Shown: positions 7,419-15,841 of the stretch, in pieces
Layout: each line of letters opens with the position of its first letter
Position numbering within the stretch: position 1 is the first letter of the stretch
NCBI RefSeq assembly: GCF_007990755.1
Contig: NZ_BJXA01000064.1
Location: 1 to 53,663 of the forward strand
Origin: Nocardia ninae NBRC 108245
GTDB lineage: Bacteria > Actinomycetota > Actinomycetes > Mycobacteriales > Mycobacteriaceae
Reading direction: 5' to 3'
Length of the DNA stretch: 53,663 nucleotides
Notes under the pieces: generated by a model
What the model was told of the DNA's origin: nothing
Databases searched by the model: none
What the model saw: only the letters and a program-made list of their open reading frames with translations
Program-made: the position numbers and the translations under genes

Positions 7419-7424
7419 GAACCA

Positions 7425-7446
7425 AGGTTACCAATTATTGGTAACC
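7425..7446 (-). promoter_or_regulatory. parDE promoter and palindromic operator
   Basis: A perfect inverted repeat, GGTTACCAA-N3-TTGGTAACC (7426-7446), contains the -10 box TAACCT (7425-7430, minus strand) six bases before the parD start. Binding of ParD or ParDE here would block RNA polymerase directly. Confidence 0.75.
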
Positions 7447-7499
7447 GCAACGTAGTGAGGCACTCATCTGACTTGGCTGATGACACACTTTTAATTTCG

Positions 7500-8206
7500 C
7501 GGTCGTGCCTCAGCAGCCCGCCGCCCACCACGACGAAGTCCGGCCAGTGCAGGGCCTGGCCGTTGTCCAGCGGGATCGCCCACCAGCGCGGCCGGTCGGC
7601 GTCATCGATCGACGGGCGAACGACGTGGCCGCCGGGTGTGTGCGCTGTGGTCTGCACACCGACCCGCTCGGCGTAGCGGTGCGCGCTCGCGCCGTCGTCT
7701 CGGGCGCGTTCCAGCGCGCGGAACTGCCGCTCGGAGACCACCTCCAATCCGCGAGCGGCACCACGCCCGAGCATCGCCAAGGCGGTCTCGGCGACCAGCA
7801 GCCGGTGCAGCATCCGCTCCTCACCGGGAACGAGGAACCGCAACTCCGGTTGTCCGGGTGTTCGTATCGCGGTCAATCCCGCCATCGTCGGATACACCAC
7901 CGTGCCCGCCCAGGCCAGGTTGTCGGAGCGCTCGAGCAGGCCGGCACCGTCCATGAACGCGACTCGGCGCCTCGCGGTCTCGAACACCCCGCGATAGCAG
8001 TACTTCGCCGCGTGACGAACGGTGAGCGCGCCGAAGCGTCCTGCGAAGTCCAGCAGTTGCTCATCGGCGGGACTTCGTCGCCATCCGTGCCGCTTCGCGG
8101 TACCAGCTGCCGGTCCCTGATTGGCCATCCGCTCCGCGCGGGCCCGCCGCCACGGCGTCGACCGAATGCGCACATATGGCAGCTCGCTGCCTGAAAGTTC
8201 CGGCAT
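7500..8206 (-). pseudogene. Truncated replication-relaxation-like protein
   Basis: From an ATG at 8206 (after GAGAGG) the frame encodes a winged-helix N-terminus (DEQLLDFAGRFGALTVRHAAK, then RRRVAFMDGAGLLERS) and a second domain with 'ALHWPDFVVVGG', as in actinobacterial Replic_Relax-type plasmid proteins. In that family the 'PD.vv' strand is followed by an acidic strand of the V-A-V-E-V-E type, which is missing here. After about 7500 the frame runs on to 7049 but only as the out-of-frame shadow of parD, so the C-terminal half has been lost. The likely cause is insertion of, or recombination with, the parDE module. An intact shortened protein of about 240 residues is the alternative. Confidence 0.55.
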
Positions 8207-8497
8207 CGCAACCTCTCCTGTCTCTCGTCGAACTCGACCGCCCACTCGACCCGGCCGCGGTCAATGCCCACACGAGAGTCGCATCCGCCTTTTCCAGGGC
8301 ATCCAGCCCGAAAGCTCGACCGCACGACAGCGGCCCCACGCACTGACTTACCTGCACACCACAAACGACAGCGGTGGTGCGCGGTTACCGGCCGAGGTCT
8401 TCGACGCGGACGACGGCATCGACGAAATAGCGAAGAGGTGGCGGCGAACCCACCTGGTGTGCTCTCGTTGGGGGAATTTCAGGACGTAGGGAGGTGA

Positions 8498-8785
8498 GTG
8501 GCCGTGACCCTGTACCGGTGTCCGAATCCGAACTGTTTTCACGTGCGGCACTACACCCCGACGTGTCCGAACGAGCCCGTCGCGATCGACCCGGAGGCTG
8601 TGCGCCGGATCGTGCAGCTCCAGCGGTCCGGGGCGTTCGATTCCGGTCCCTGGTATCCCCGCTTCAAGATTCGACCCCCACTACCGCGTGGGGAACGCGC
8701 AGAGCCGCCGGGGCAGCTGCGCCCGCTGCTGATCTTCGCCTTGCTCGTGGCTGGAATCGTCCTCGGCCTGTACCTGCTCGTGTAA
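8498..8785 (+). CDS. Small membrane-anchored protein with cysteine cluster
   Basis: 95 residues. The N-terminus has YRCPNPNCFHVRHYTPTCP, three cysteines that could bind metal, then a basic proline-rich linker and one C-terminal membrane helix (LLIFALLVAGIVLGLYLLV) ending almost at the stop, a tail-anchored topology. GGGAGG upstream of the GTG decides the start. Divergent from the truncated gene at 8206; the 291 bases between them hold nothing else recognisable. Function unknown. Confidence 0.65.
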   Translation: MAVTLYRCPNPNCFHVRHYTPTCPNEPVAIDPEAVRRIVQLQRSGAFDSGPWYPRFKIRPPLPRGERAEPPGQLRPLLIFALLVAGIVLGLYLLV

Positions 8786-8999
8786 CCGGCCGTCCGCGAC
8801 GTCTCGCGCCTGGTCGAGGACAGCCGACGGCAAAATTCGCGGCCTTCGATCCGTCACAGCCCCCGCACTGCCCTGATCTATGTACCTATAGACGCGACCC
8901 TCATTTGCACCCCCTCGCTGTATGACATCTGTCGCGACTCGCTGGAGATCCACGTCGCCCACGTGACCAGCGTCAACTCGGCAGACACAGGGAGCACAC

Positions 9000-9302
9000 G
9001 TGACGGAGCTATTCGCCGGTGGCGGAGGCCTGAGCATCGGGCACGTCTTGGTCGCGGCGACGCTTACAGCGTTGGGCCTGCTGATCGGGCTGGCGCGGTT
9101 CAGCCTCCAAGACGATCGACTCGGGCGGCTGATCGCGATCGTCAAACTGACCAACACCACCGACCCTGCCGTTCGCGAGGCCGCAGCGACTGCGCTGGAC
9201 AAGACCGGACAACGACCGCCGCAACCCACGGAGGTACCCGCCGGCCAACCCGACCCGATCCCTGCACAACCCTCCGAGCATGTCGACGATGTCCCGGTTT
9301 GA
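9000..9302 (+). CDS. Small membrane protein, hypothetical
   Basis: 100 residues. One N-terminal membrane helix (HVLVAATLTALGLLIGLARF) is followed by a charged region and a proline-rich tail. GTG start after GGGAG. It overlaps the next gene by 23 bases, so the two are probably co-translated. No family recognised. Confidence 0.6.
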   Translation: MTELFAGGGGLSIGHVLVAATLTALGLLIGLARFSLQDDRLGRLIAIVKLTNTTDPAVREAAATALDKTGQRPPQPTEVPAGQPDPIPAQPSEHVDDVPV

Positions 9303-9552
9303 CCCCCACATCGTGCGTAAGTTCTGCTCCTGGTGCGCACCGGCCCTGGTCGCTGATACTCAATCCATGATCGGGGACTCGAAGTGGCTGGTGTGCGATC
9401 AACCCGACTGCCGCGCGATGATCGAGGAGGTCGGCGACCTGGCGACCGAGCACGCGGTCCGCACAATCGCCGCCGCCCGCGGCTGGTACCTGGGAAACCG
9501 GCACTACTGCCCGGCCCACTGGCCGCGCCCACGTACACACCATCTGGCCTGA
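9280..9552 (+). CDS. Small zinc-ribbon-like protein, hypothetical
   Basis: 90 residues with three cysteine groups: CSWC near residue 16, CDQPDC near 39 and YCPAHW near 76. The spacing fits a structural zinc site. It overlaps the preceding membrane-protein gene; ATG at 9280 is taken as start, ATG at 9289 is possible. It converges with the end of the long minus-strand operon at 9618. Function unknown. Confidence 0.6.
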   Translation: MSTMSRFDPHIVRKFCSWCAPALVADTQSMIGDSKWLVCDQPDCRAMIEEVGDLATEHAVRTIAAARGWYLGNRHYCPAHWPRPRTHHLA

Positions 9553-9617
9553 TCGCTCGAACGACAAGCGGGGGGCCCCACCGCTATCACGGCAGGGCCC
9601 TCCAGCTGTGTTCTGTG

Positions 9618-10100
9618 TCAGGGCAGGTCGGCGTAGAGCGACCATTGCACCGTCTTGGATGCGTCGGCGGCGAAGTAGCGCAGGAACGGGTGCCCGCAGT
9701 CGCAGCAGCAGGTGACTTCCCAGATGCCGAGATCTTCTTCGTGGGCGGCCAGCGGGTACTTGATCCAGTGCTGGCTGCCGTGAGATCGGCACCCGCTGAC
9801 GCCGAGAAACCTCGCGGCCTCAGCGCGGGTGTCCGGGAACCGGCCGAATCCGCCCGCGGTGCGCAGCGAGTAGCAGGCCGCCGCCTCGTCGGTGTCGAGC
9901 CACTTGCTCATGAACGCCGGACTGAACACCAGGGGCCGCTGATGTTCGGCGCCGGTGCCAGCGTTAAGCATCGCCGGTTCGAGCGCGCTGGCAGTGTGCT
10001 CACCTAGCTGGCGAGCCGCCTGAATCCCGCTGTGCAGCAGCTCCTCCCAATCGGGAAGCAGCACCTGGCCGTCCTCGGCGGCCGGTCGTTGGCCGATCAC
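9618..10100 (-). CDS. Hypothetical protein, last gene of transfer operon
   Basis: 160 residues. The start overlaps the stop of the primase-like gene (ATGA), making it the eleventh and last gene of the 19689-9618 operon. The C-terminal half has a short cysteine cluster, VTCCCDCGHPF, and aromatic residues (WSLYADLP) at the end. No domain was recognised. Conservation of the overlap suggests it works with the proteins upstream. Confidence 0.65.
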   Translation of the reverse strand: MIGQRPAAEDGQVLLPDWEELLHSGIQAARQLGEHTASALEPAMLNAGTGAEHQRPLVFSPAFMSKWLDTDEAAACYSLRTAGGFGRFPDTRAEAARFLGVSGCRSHGSQHWIKYPLAAHEEDLGIWEVTCCCDCGHPFLRYFAADASKTVQWSLYADLP

Positions 10101-13006
10101 AGGTTGCGCCCCCGTTTCTTTCCGAGGTTCATGCCCGCTCCCGACGCCGTGGAGCGTGCTTTTGGGGCGTCGCTGGGTTCGGTGGCCGCCCCGGCCGGGC
10201 GGGCCTGGGAGATGTCGGTCAACAGCAGTGCGGTGATCTGCTCGCGGTCCACACCGAGCGCGGTCAGCTCCTCCACGAGCTGGGTGCGGCGGATCTGGTT
10301 GTCCCAGGCCGGTGGGTTGCCGCGCGCGGCTTCGCGCTTGACCTTGGTGCGCTGGGAGGTCGTCGCCGCCTTCAGCGAGGAGGTTTCCAGTTGCCCGGCC
10401 ACGGCCATGACGTCTTCGGCGATCATGTTGTTGACCCCGGCCGTGGTCAGCCCGTCGCGCAACGCCTTCCGGTGTGCGGCCATCGCGTTGAGCCGGTCTT
10501 CGGCCTTGTCACCATCCAGCGCCGCGGATTCGCACTCCTTGCGCAACGCGACCAGGGCGTGGCGGACCGGTTCGAGTTTCGCGTCGGCCGGATCCAGCCC
10601 GGCGTCGGTGAGCACCTCGGTGATCTCCTGCGCGGCTTGCTTCGAGCGTTCGGCGGCGGCCTTGTGGTCGTGGCTGCGTTGCAGGCGATACCGCGACTCC
10701 TGATCAGCCCACATCGTCTGCGGTGCGACACCGAATCCGGGCTGCTCACCATCGGACATGGTCAGTCTGACCTGATGGCGTTCGATCGCTGTGAGCCCGG
10801 AGTCCTTGTGCGCCACAGTCTTTTCGACCTCGGCCTTGATCTCCGCGGCTTTGGTCTGGTCCTCCTCGCTCGCTGAACGGGCCAGCTTCGCGTACTCGGC
10901 GATCTGCTCGCCGAGCAGATCCTTGTGGACCGCGCCGGGCCACAACGGCGTCTGCGTGGTGGCCGGGGCCATCTTGATGTCCTTGCCGCGCTGGCGGGCC
11001 TTGTCGGCGTCCTCCTTCGACAGATCCGTCATTAGCTCGGTGAGCTGGCGGGTCACCTCGGTGGTGTCCTGCCCCAACGCCAGACGTCGCTGATACTCGA
11101 TCAGCGCGGTGTCGCCCTTGGCGCGCGCGTCCGAGCTCGCACCCCAGTTGGCCTCGCCGATGTTGGCGCGCGGGTCACCGGTCAGGTAGTCCATCGCGAA
11201 CAAAACCTTGTCACGATCGGCCGGGCGTGCCGAGGCCAGCAGCAGCTCGACGCGGGCCCGCGCGGACTCCTTCGTTGCTTCGTCCTCACGTGAGGCAGGC
11301 CCGGAGGTGCGCCGGTCGGACATGATCCGCGCCGAGGCCTTCGCGTACTCCTCGATCGCCTGGTAGGTGTGCTGGCGCTGGTCGTCGTCGAGCACAGCGA
11401 CTTCGGCGACGGCGTTGACCGCGAAGCGCTGGGCCATCGCGGCCCGCTCCAGCGCGGCACCGTTGGACCAGGCGTTGCTCACCACCCGATCCAGCGCGCC
11501 CTGTTCGAGGCCGGCCTCGATCTCCTCGACGTCGATTCCGTGCAGGTCGCGCAGTCCGGCCGCGAGCTGCTGGCGGGCCCGCTCGGCCTCTGGTGCGTCG
11601 TGGCGCCACGCGGTCGCGTCGTACCAGGCATCCAGGACATCGTCGGAAGACGCTGTCTTCCACCACTTCTCCGACCCGACATCGGTGAGGCGGACGGTGG
11701 CCATCTTCTTCTCCGCCTCGAACCGCTTCTCGGCGGCCTCGGCTTCGGCGGCCGAGATCTGGGCGGCGATCTTCGCCGACTCCGCGCGGCGCTGTGCGGC
11801 CGAGCGCGCCCACTCGGTCAGCAGGCCGAACATCATCCGGGTGAACATGGCCATTTCGCGGGCGGCGTGGTCGATATCGGCTGCGTGCTCGGTCACTGGT
11901 GGAACCTCCGTAATCGTGTGGTCCTCAACCGATTCCGGTTCAGGGTGCTGTTCGAGGTCAGCAGGCTGACCGTGGTCGTTGTCGTGGGAGGGCTGCTGCG
12001 GGGACGGGGAATGGTCGGCGGGCCCGGCGAGTGCGGCCGTCAGCGCCGAGTCCTCGACGCGGATGAACTCGTCGAGCTCGAGGCCGTGCCCGCAATCGAG
12101 GTGATCGGACAGGTCCTTGCCCGTCGCGGCCTCGACCACCAGCAGCTCCCCGACCCGGCCCTGGAGGAGCTGGGCGACGCGGGCGGCGTGGCGGTATCCC
12201 GGCTTGTCCTTGTCCGCGACGATCACCACCCGGGCGGCACCGCGCAGCTGGTGGGCGTGCTCGGGTCGGAAACTGCCCGCTCCCATGGCATTGCAGGTCG
12301 CGACCAGTCCGGCCGTCCTCGCGCGGTCGGCGTCCTTTTCGCCCTCGACGACCCAGATGGTTTCGCCCTCGGCGACGGCTTCGCGCACGGCGGGCAGGTG
12401 GTAGAGCACCGGGGCGAATCCGCCGCCGCTCCAGCGCCCGCCCGCGTCGCACTTGCGCTGCCGGAACACCTTTTCGGTGCCGTGCTCGTGCGGGATGTGC
12501 GAGCGCACGACCTCGCCGAGCGGGTGGCCGCGCTCGTCGGTGTAGAGGTAGATCCCGGCCTTGTAGCGGGCCCCGGTCACCTTCCCGAGCCGGTCGCGTT
12601 TGGACTCGACCGGGACAGCCTGCCCCTGCACCGGTGTGGGCGACCGGCCACCGTCACGGGCCTGGCCGCCGGTGCGGGATTGCCCGGCGCGTGGCCCGGT
12701 TCCGCGGCGCGGCACGTCGAACAGATCCCGCACGTCCAAACCGATCGCGTGCAGCACCTCTTCATCGGTGCAGGTGGTGAAACACCGCACGACGGTCTTG
12801 TGCTTGTCGGGGTCATAGATCAGGCCCAGCGACGGATCGTGATCGTCGTGGCCAGGGCAGCGGTACTTGGTCCACTCCCCCGCCTGCGAGGCCGGCCCCG
12901 GCTTACGGTGGTGCGCCACGGCGTGAGCGTCCAGCGCGGCGGTGATGCGGTCGAACGACGGCCGCGCGATGGCGGCCGCCATCCTCGATGGGTTCTGCCC
13001 ACTCAC
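10097..13006 (-). CDS. TOPRIM primase-like protein with long helical C-terminus
   Basis: 969 residues. The N-terminus has a CHC2-like zinc site (C50, H53 in CPGHDDHDPSL, then C75 and C79). Residues about 218-300 form a TOPRIM domain: catalytic E221 in WVVEGEKDADRA and the D-x-D pair in VVIVADKDKPG (D265, D267). This is the DnaG/phage-P4-like primase arrangement, without a visible RNA-polymerase core of DnaG. Residues 370 to 969 are almost wholly helical, charged and Ala/Glu-rich, with no helicase Walker motifs. A role in priming the transferred strand or plasmid replication is likely; the long tail may bind partners. It overlaps both neighbours by four bases. Confidence 0.8.
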   Translation of the reverse strand: MSGQNPSRMAAAIARPSFDRITAALDAHAVAHHRKPGPASQAGEWTKYRCPGHDDHDPSLGLIYDPDKHKTVVRCFTTCTDEEVLHAIGLDVRDLFDVPRRGTGPRAGQSRTGGQARDGGRSPTPVQGQAVPVESKRDRLGKVTGARYKAGIYLYTDERGHPLGEVVRSHIPHEHGTEKVFRQRKCDAGGRWSGGGFAPVLYHLPAVREAVAEGETIWVVEGEKDADRARTAGLVATCNAMGAGSFRPEHAHQLRGAARVVIVADKDKPGYRHAARVAQLLQGRVGELLVVEAATGKDLSDHLDCGHGLELDEFIRVEDSALTAALAGPADHSPSPQQPSHDNDHGQPADLEQHPEPESVEDHTITEVPPVTEHAADIDHAAREMAMFTRMMFGLLTEWARSAAQRRAESAKIAAQISAAEAEAAEKRFEAEKKMATVRLTDVGSEKWWKTASSDDVLDAWYDATAWRHDAPEAERARQQLAAGLRDLHGIDVEEIEAGLEQGALDRVVSNAWSNGAALERAAMAQRFAVNAVAEVAVLDDDQRQHTYQAIEEYAKASARIMSDRRTSGPASREDEATKESARARVELLLASARPADRDKVLFAMDYLTGDPRANIGEANWGASSDARAKGDTALIEYQRRLALGQDTTEVTRQLTELMTDLSKEDADKARQRGKDIKMAPATTQTPLWPGAVHKDLLGEQIAEYAKLARSASEEDQTKAAEIKAEVEKTVAHKDSGLTAIERHQVRLTMSDGEQPGFGVAPQTMWADQESRYRLQRSHDHKAAAERSKQAAQEITEVLTDAGLDPADAKLEPVRHALVALRKECESAALDGDKAEDRLNAMAAHRKALRDGLTTAGVNNMIAEDVMAVAGQLETSSLKAATTSQRTKVKREAARGNPPAWDNQIRRTQLVEELTALGVDREQITALLLTDISQARPAGAATEPSDAPKARSTASGAGMNLGKKRGRNL

Positions 13007-15303
13007 CTGCTGGCTCCACGCTCAGCTCTGCCACCCAGACCGAGACCGTGCGAGAGCGGCCGCCACCACGGCGCCGACGGCTCCACCGACTGCGTGTTCA
13101 CCGGAACCGGGAACTCCGGCGACGGCGCGACCGAATAAGACACCGGTGCCATCGCCTGCGGCACTGTCGGCCGCGCGGGTGTCATGCCGAGATCGGCGGC
13201 GAAATCCATTGCGGTGCTCTGCAACCGATCCCGATCCGCCCGCAACTCGCGCAGCTCCCGCTGATCGGAGATGGCCTGTGCCGCGGCTTTGTCGATCGTC
13301 GCTTGCAGGGTCTTCATCTCCCCGCGAGCGTGGCGGTAGTCCGTCTGCAGGCTCTGCCACTCCTGGAGGTGCTCGTGCGCGACCTCGGCAAGAGCAGCGA
13401 CGACCTCGTCCCGGTTCTCCCCCGCGAGCAGCTGCCCCGCCAGCGACGGGTCGTGAATGATCCGGCTCGCGGTAATGGTCGCCGCGCGACGTTGCTGGTA
13501 CTCCGAATCTCGATCTGGATCCGGCGCCTCGAACTGGATCTCCCCGGCGATCGCACGGCGCTGTTGGGCCGCCTCCTGCGCCTGCGCCACCTGCTCGGCC
13601 ATCACGTCACGCTCAGTGGTGTCGCGCTCGATGCGCTGATCCAGCCACGCCTGATACAGCTGAGGCGACCCGATCAGGTCCACGGTGCTCGGCCTGTCCG
13701 CACCGCCCAGCACGTTCGGGATATCGATCCGTTCACCGTGGACGAGTGCGGCGACCACGCGCTCGGCGCGATCCTGTTCGTCCTGGCTCAGGTTGTAGCC
13801 CTCCCGAACGGTGTAGAGGATCTCGGCTGCTGTGCTGTCGCGCTGTTCCTCCAGCAGGGCGAGCTGGTCGGCCTCGCCGTACGCGGAGTCGAAGTGGGCG
13901 CTCAAATCGTCGATCTCCTCGGCCGTCACCTCCAGTGCGGCGATTCGGTCGAGCAGCTCCTCGCGGCTGAGGAATGTGTTCTTCGCCTGCAGCTCGGTGA
14001 GCTCGTGCGGGTCGATCTCGATGCGCTTGAGTCCGGGGGCGTTGCGGAACTGCCCATCGCGGTCGATGCCGGGCGCTCGGTGTGCGCCGTAGAGGTTGTG
14101 CAGGCGCATGTTTCGTTCGGTCATCCACGTCGTGTAGGCGTCGGTGTTGGTGACCAGCTCCCACACCCGGCCCTCGGTGGCGATCTCGGGGCTGTACTCC
14201 CCCGCGGCGAGTGAAGCGATAACGCGTTCGGCGCGGCCGGCCTCCGAGGCGGTGAGGGTGCCGCTGTGGCGGGCGGTGGCCAGGATGTTCTCGGCCAGAA
14301 CAGCGAAGCGCTGCTCGGCACCGTCGAGGTTCTGGCTGCCCGAGCTCAAGCGCGTCGTGTCCATGAACGGGTCGGCGACGGCGGCGATTTCAGCGAAGGC
14401 CCGCTCGACACCGGCACGGTCGAGGATCTGGTGATCCTCGCGGGCCAAGCTGTCGGCGCGGAACGGGCGCAACCGGATGGCGTCGACGAACTCGCCGGCG
14501 CTGTTGGTCCAGTCCAGAGGGTCCGCGCTGATCGCGTGCTGGATCGACACCGCCCGCACCTGCAGCCAGGTTTGATAGGCATCGGGGTCGCAGGCCAGCT
14601 CCCACAGGCCCTGGCCCGCCGTGCCGCGTACCTGCTCGAAACTCACCGCCGACGCCACCAGGCGTTCGAGGCGGGCCGCTTCACCGGCGGAGACCACCTC
14701 ACCCTCGCGGATCGTCGACACGATCGCTTCGGCCCGCTCCCGCAAAAATATCTCCCAGGACCGGGCGTCGACCTCGTACTCCTGCGGGTCAGTGGTGACG
14801 TGCTCGACCAGCTCGTCGATGGTCAGGCGCAGCTCGTCACGGCTCATCTGCACGGCACGGCGGGGATCGGCGTTGATCGGCGCGAGGAACAGCGCGTCGG
14901 GGAACTCCTGGCCGATATCAGCGATGCCCGCGGCACTCAGCCACAGGTCGTTGCCCGCCTCGGGGTGCTCGGCCTGGGTGTTCACCCACGCCTCATACAT
15001 TTCCGGGTCGGCGATGCGTTCCCACGCGTAGCGCGACTCCCCGCCGTCGAGCAGCTCGGTGACCACGACCTCGGCGCGGGCGGCTTCCCCGCCGCCGAGC
15101 GCCTGGCGGGCGCGGATGTTGCCCAGGATCTGGGCTCCCAGCTCACGTGCGGAGCTGTCGACCATGGTGATCGGGCGGGGATCCTGCGGGTGCGCCACGG
15201 TGGTGTGGCGGCTGAGTTCGTAGATGGCCTCGATCAATTCGCGCCGGGTGAACGGCAGCGCGTCAGTGGTTTCCGGTGATGCGGGCGAAGAGACGTCCGA
15301 CAT
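13003..15303 (-). CDS. Large four-repeat protein of unknown function in the transfer operon
   Basis: 766 residues. Four copies of an unrecognised unit are visible at about 52-110, 190-250, 336-400 and 492-560. Each has a helix with I-x3-R/A, a Gly turn, 'E..RAE/RLERVVA', then 'WE..[AT][DN]P..Y..W...R' (for example WERIADPEMYEAW, WELACDPDAYQTW, WELVTNTDAYTTW). Units 1, 2 and 4 are preceded by an '[ST]R.EL...I' helix. After the repeats come a coiled coil (about 590-705) and a proline-rich basic tail. No catalytic motif. The ATG at 15303 follows GGGAGG; an in-frame ATG at 15345 lies within the upstream gene and is less likely. It overlaps DUF4913 by 41 bases and the primase by four. Confidence 0.75.
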   Translation of the reverse strand: MSDVSSPASPETTDALPFTRRELIEAIYELSRHTTVAHPQDPRPITMVDSSARELGAQILGNIRARQALGGGEAARAEVVVTELLDGGESRYAWERIADPEMYEAWVNTQAEHPEAGNDLWLSAAGIADIGQEFPDALFLAPINADPRRAVQMSRDELRLTIDELVEHVTTDPQEYEVDARSWEIFLRERAEAIVSTIREGEVVSAGEAARLERLVASAVSFEQVRGTAGQGLWELACDPDAYQTWLQVRAVSIQHAISADPLDWTNSAGEFVDAIRLRPFRADSLAREDHQILDRAGVERAFAEIAAVADPFMDTTRLSSGSQNLDGAEQRFAVLAENILATARHSGTLTASEAGRAERVIASLAAGEYSPEIATEGRVWELVTNTDAYTTWMTERNMRLHNLYGAHRAPGIDRDGQFRNAPGLKRIEIDPHELTELQAKNTFLSREELLDRIAALEVTAEEIDDLSAHFDSAYGEADQLALLEEQRDSTAAEILYTVREGYNLSQDEQDRAERVVAALVHGERIDIPNVLGGADRPSTVDLIGSPQLYQAWLDQRIERDTTERDVMAEQVAQAQEAAQQRRAIAGEIQFEAPDPDRDSEYQQRRAATITASRIIHDPSLAGQLLAGENRDEVVAALAEVAHEHLQEWQSLQTDYRHARGEMKTLQATIDKAAAQAISDQRELRELRADRDRLQSTAMDFAADLGMTPARPTVPQAMAPVSYSVAPSPEFPVPVNTQSVEPSAPWWRPLSHGLGLGGRAERGASR

Positions 15304-15841
15304 GGTTTTTCCTCCCATTGGTGGTTGTGGAGACAGCCCCGGCACCTGCGACGGCCGGGGAAGACAGAACCGCGCCGGGCGAAGCCAGCGGCAGCGGAGA
15401 CAGCACGCCGTTGGCGAAATGGCCTTTGACGGTGCAGTAGCGGAACGTGCCGGTGGGGTCGAGCAGCCTGTTCATGTGCGGGGTGCAGTGATCGCGCCAC
15501 CACACGCTCATGCCGGTCTTGCCATCCAGGCGAAGGTGCTCCCACGCCCGCCACATCGACTCGAACGTCGAGCAGGCCTCGGGGTGGTTCAACCACCACG
15601 GGCACCAGGCGATGTCGGTGGTTCCCTCGCCGACCTCGCGGGCGTACATCTTGGAAAACCACTCCACGACCCACGCGATGTGGTTCGGGTAATGCGGTGG
15701 CGGCGGCTCCTCCCCGCCCTGCCCGGCCGCGGCCGCACCGCCGGCCGTGCCGCCCTCGGCGGCTTCGAGTGCGTCGATACCGGCGAGCACCTGCTCGGTG
15801 AACAGGTCCTCGTCCAGGTCGTCGTCAGGGAACTGGGTCAT
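15263..15841 (-). CDS. DUF4913 domain protein
   Basis: 192 residues. An acidic, Ala/Gly-rich N-terminus is followed by the DUF4913 domain from about residue 50: 'WV.EWFSKMYAREV', 'AWCPWWLNHPEACSTFESMW', 'SVWWRDHCTPHMNRLLDPTG' and a final cysteine in 'FRYCTVKGHF'. The conserved Trp, His and Cys residues suggest a compact fold, function unknown, which is characteristic of actinobacterial conjugative elements and usually sits beside the coupling protein, as here. It overlaps the coupling gene upstream by four bases and the repeat gene downstream by 41. Confidence 0.85.
   Translation of the reverse strand: MTQFPDDDLDEDLFTEQVLAGIDALEAAEGGTAGGAAAAGQGGEEPPPPHYPNHIAWVVEWFSKMYAREVGEGTTDIAWCPWWLNHPEACSTFESMWRAWEHLRLDGKTGMSVWWRDHCTPHMNRLLDPTGTFRYCTVKGHFANGVLSPLPLASPGAVLSSPAVAGAGAVSTTTNGRKNHVGRLFARITGNH

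Noticed and set aside
11369-13138. 589-codon plus-strand open frame antisense to the primase-like gene
   Set aside because: Composition is that of a shadow frame, and the minus strand holds zinc and TOPRIM motifs in the same DNA.
12988-14214. 408-codon plus-strand frame
   Set aside because: Antisense to the four-repeat gene, whose repeats are conserved at protein level on the other strand.
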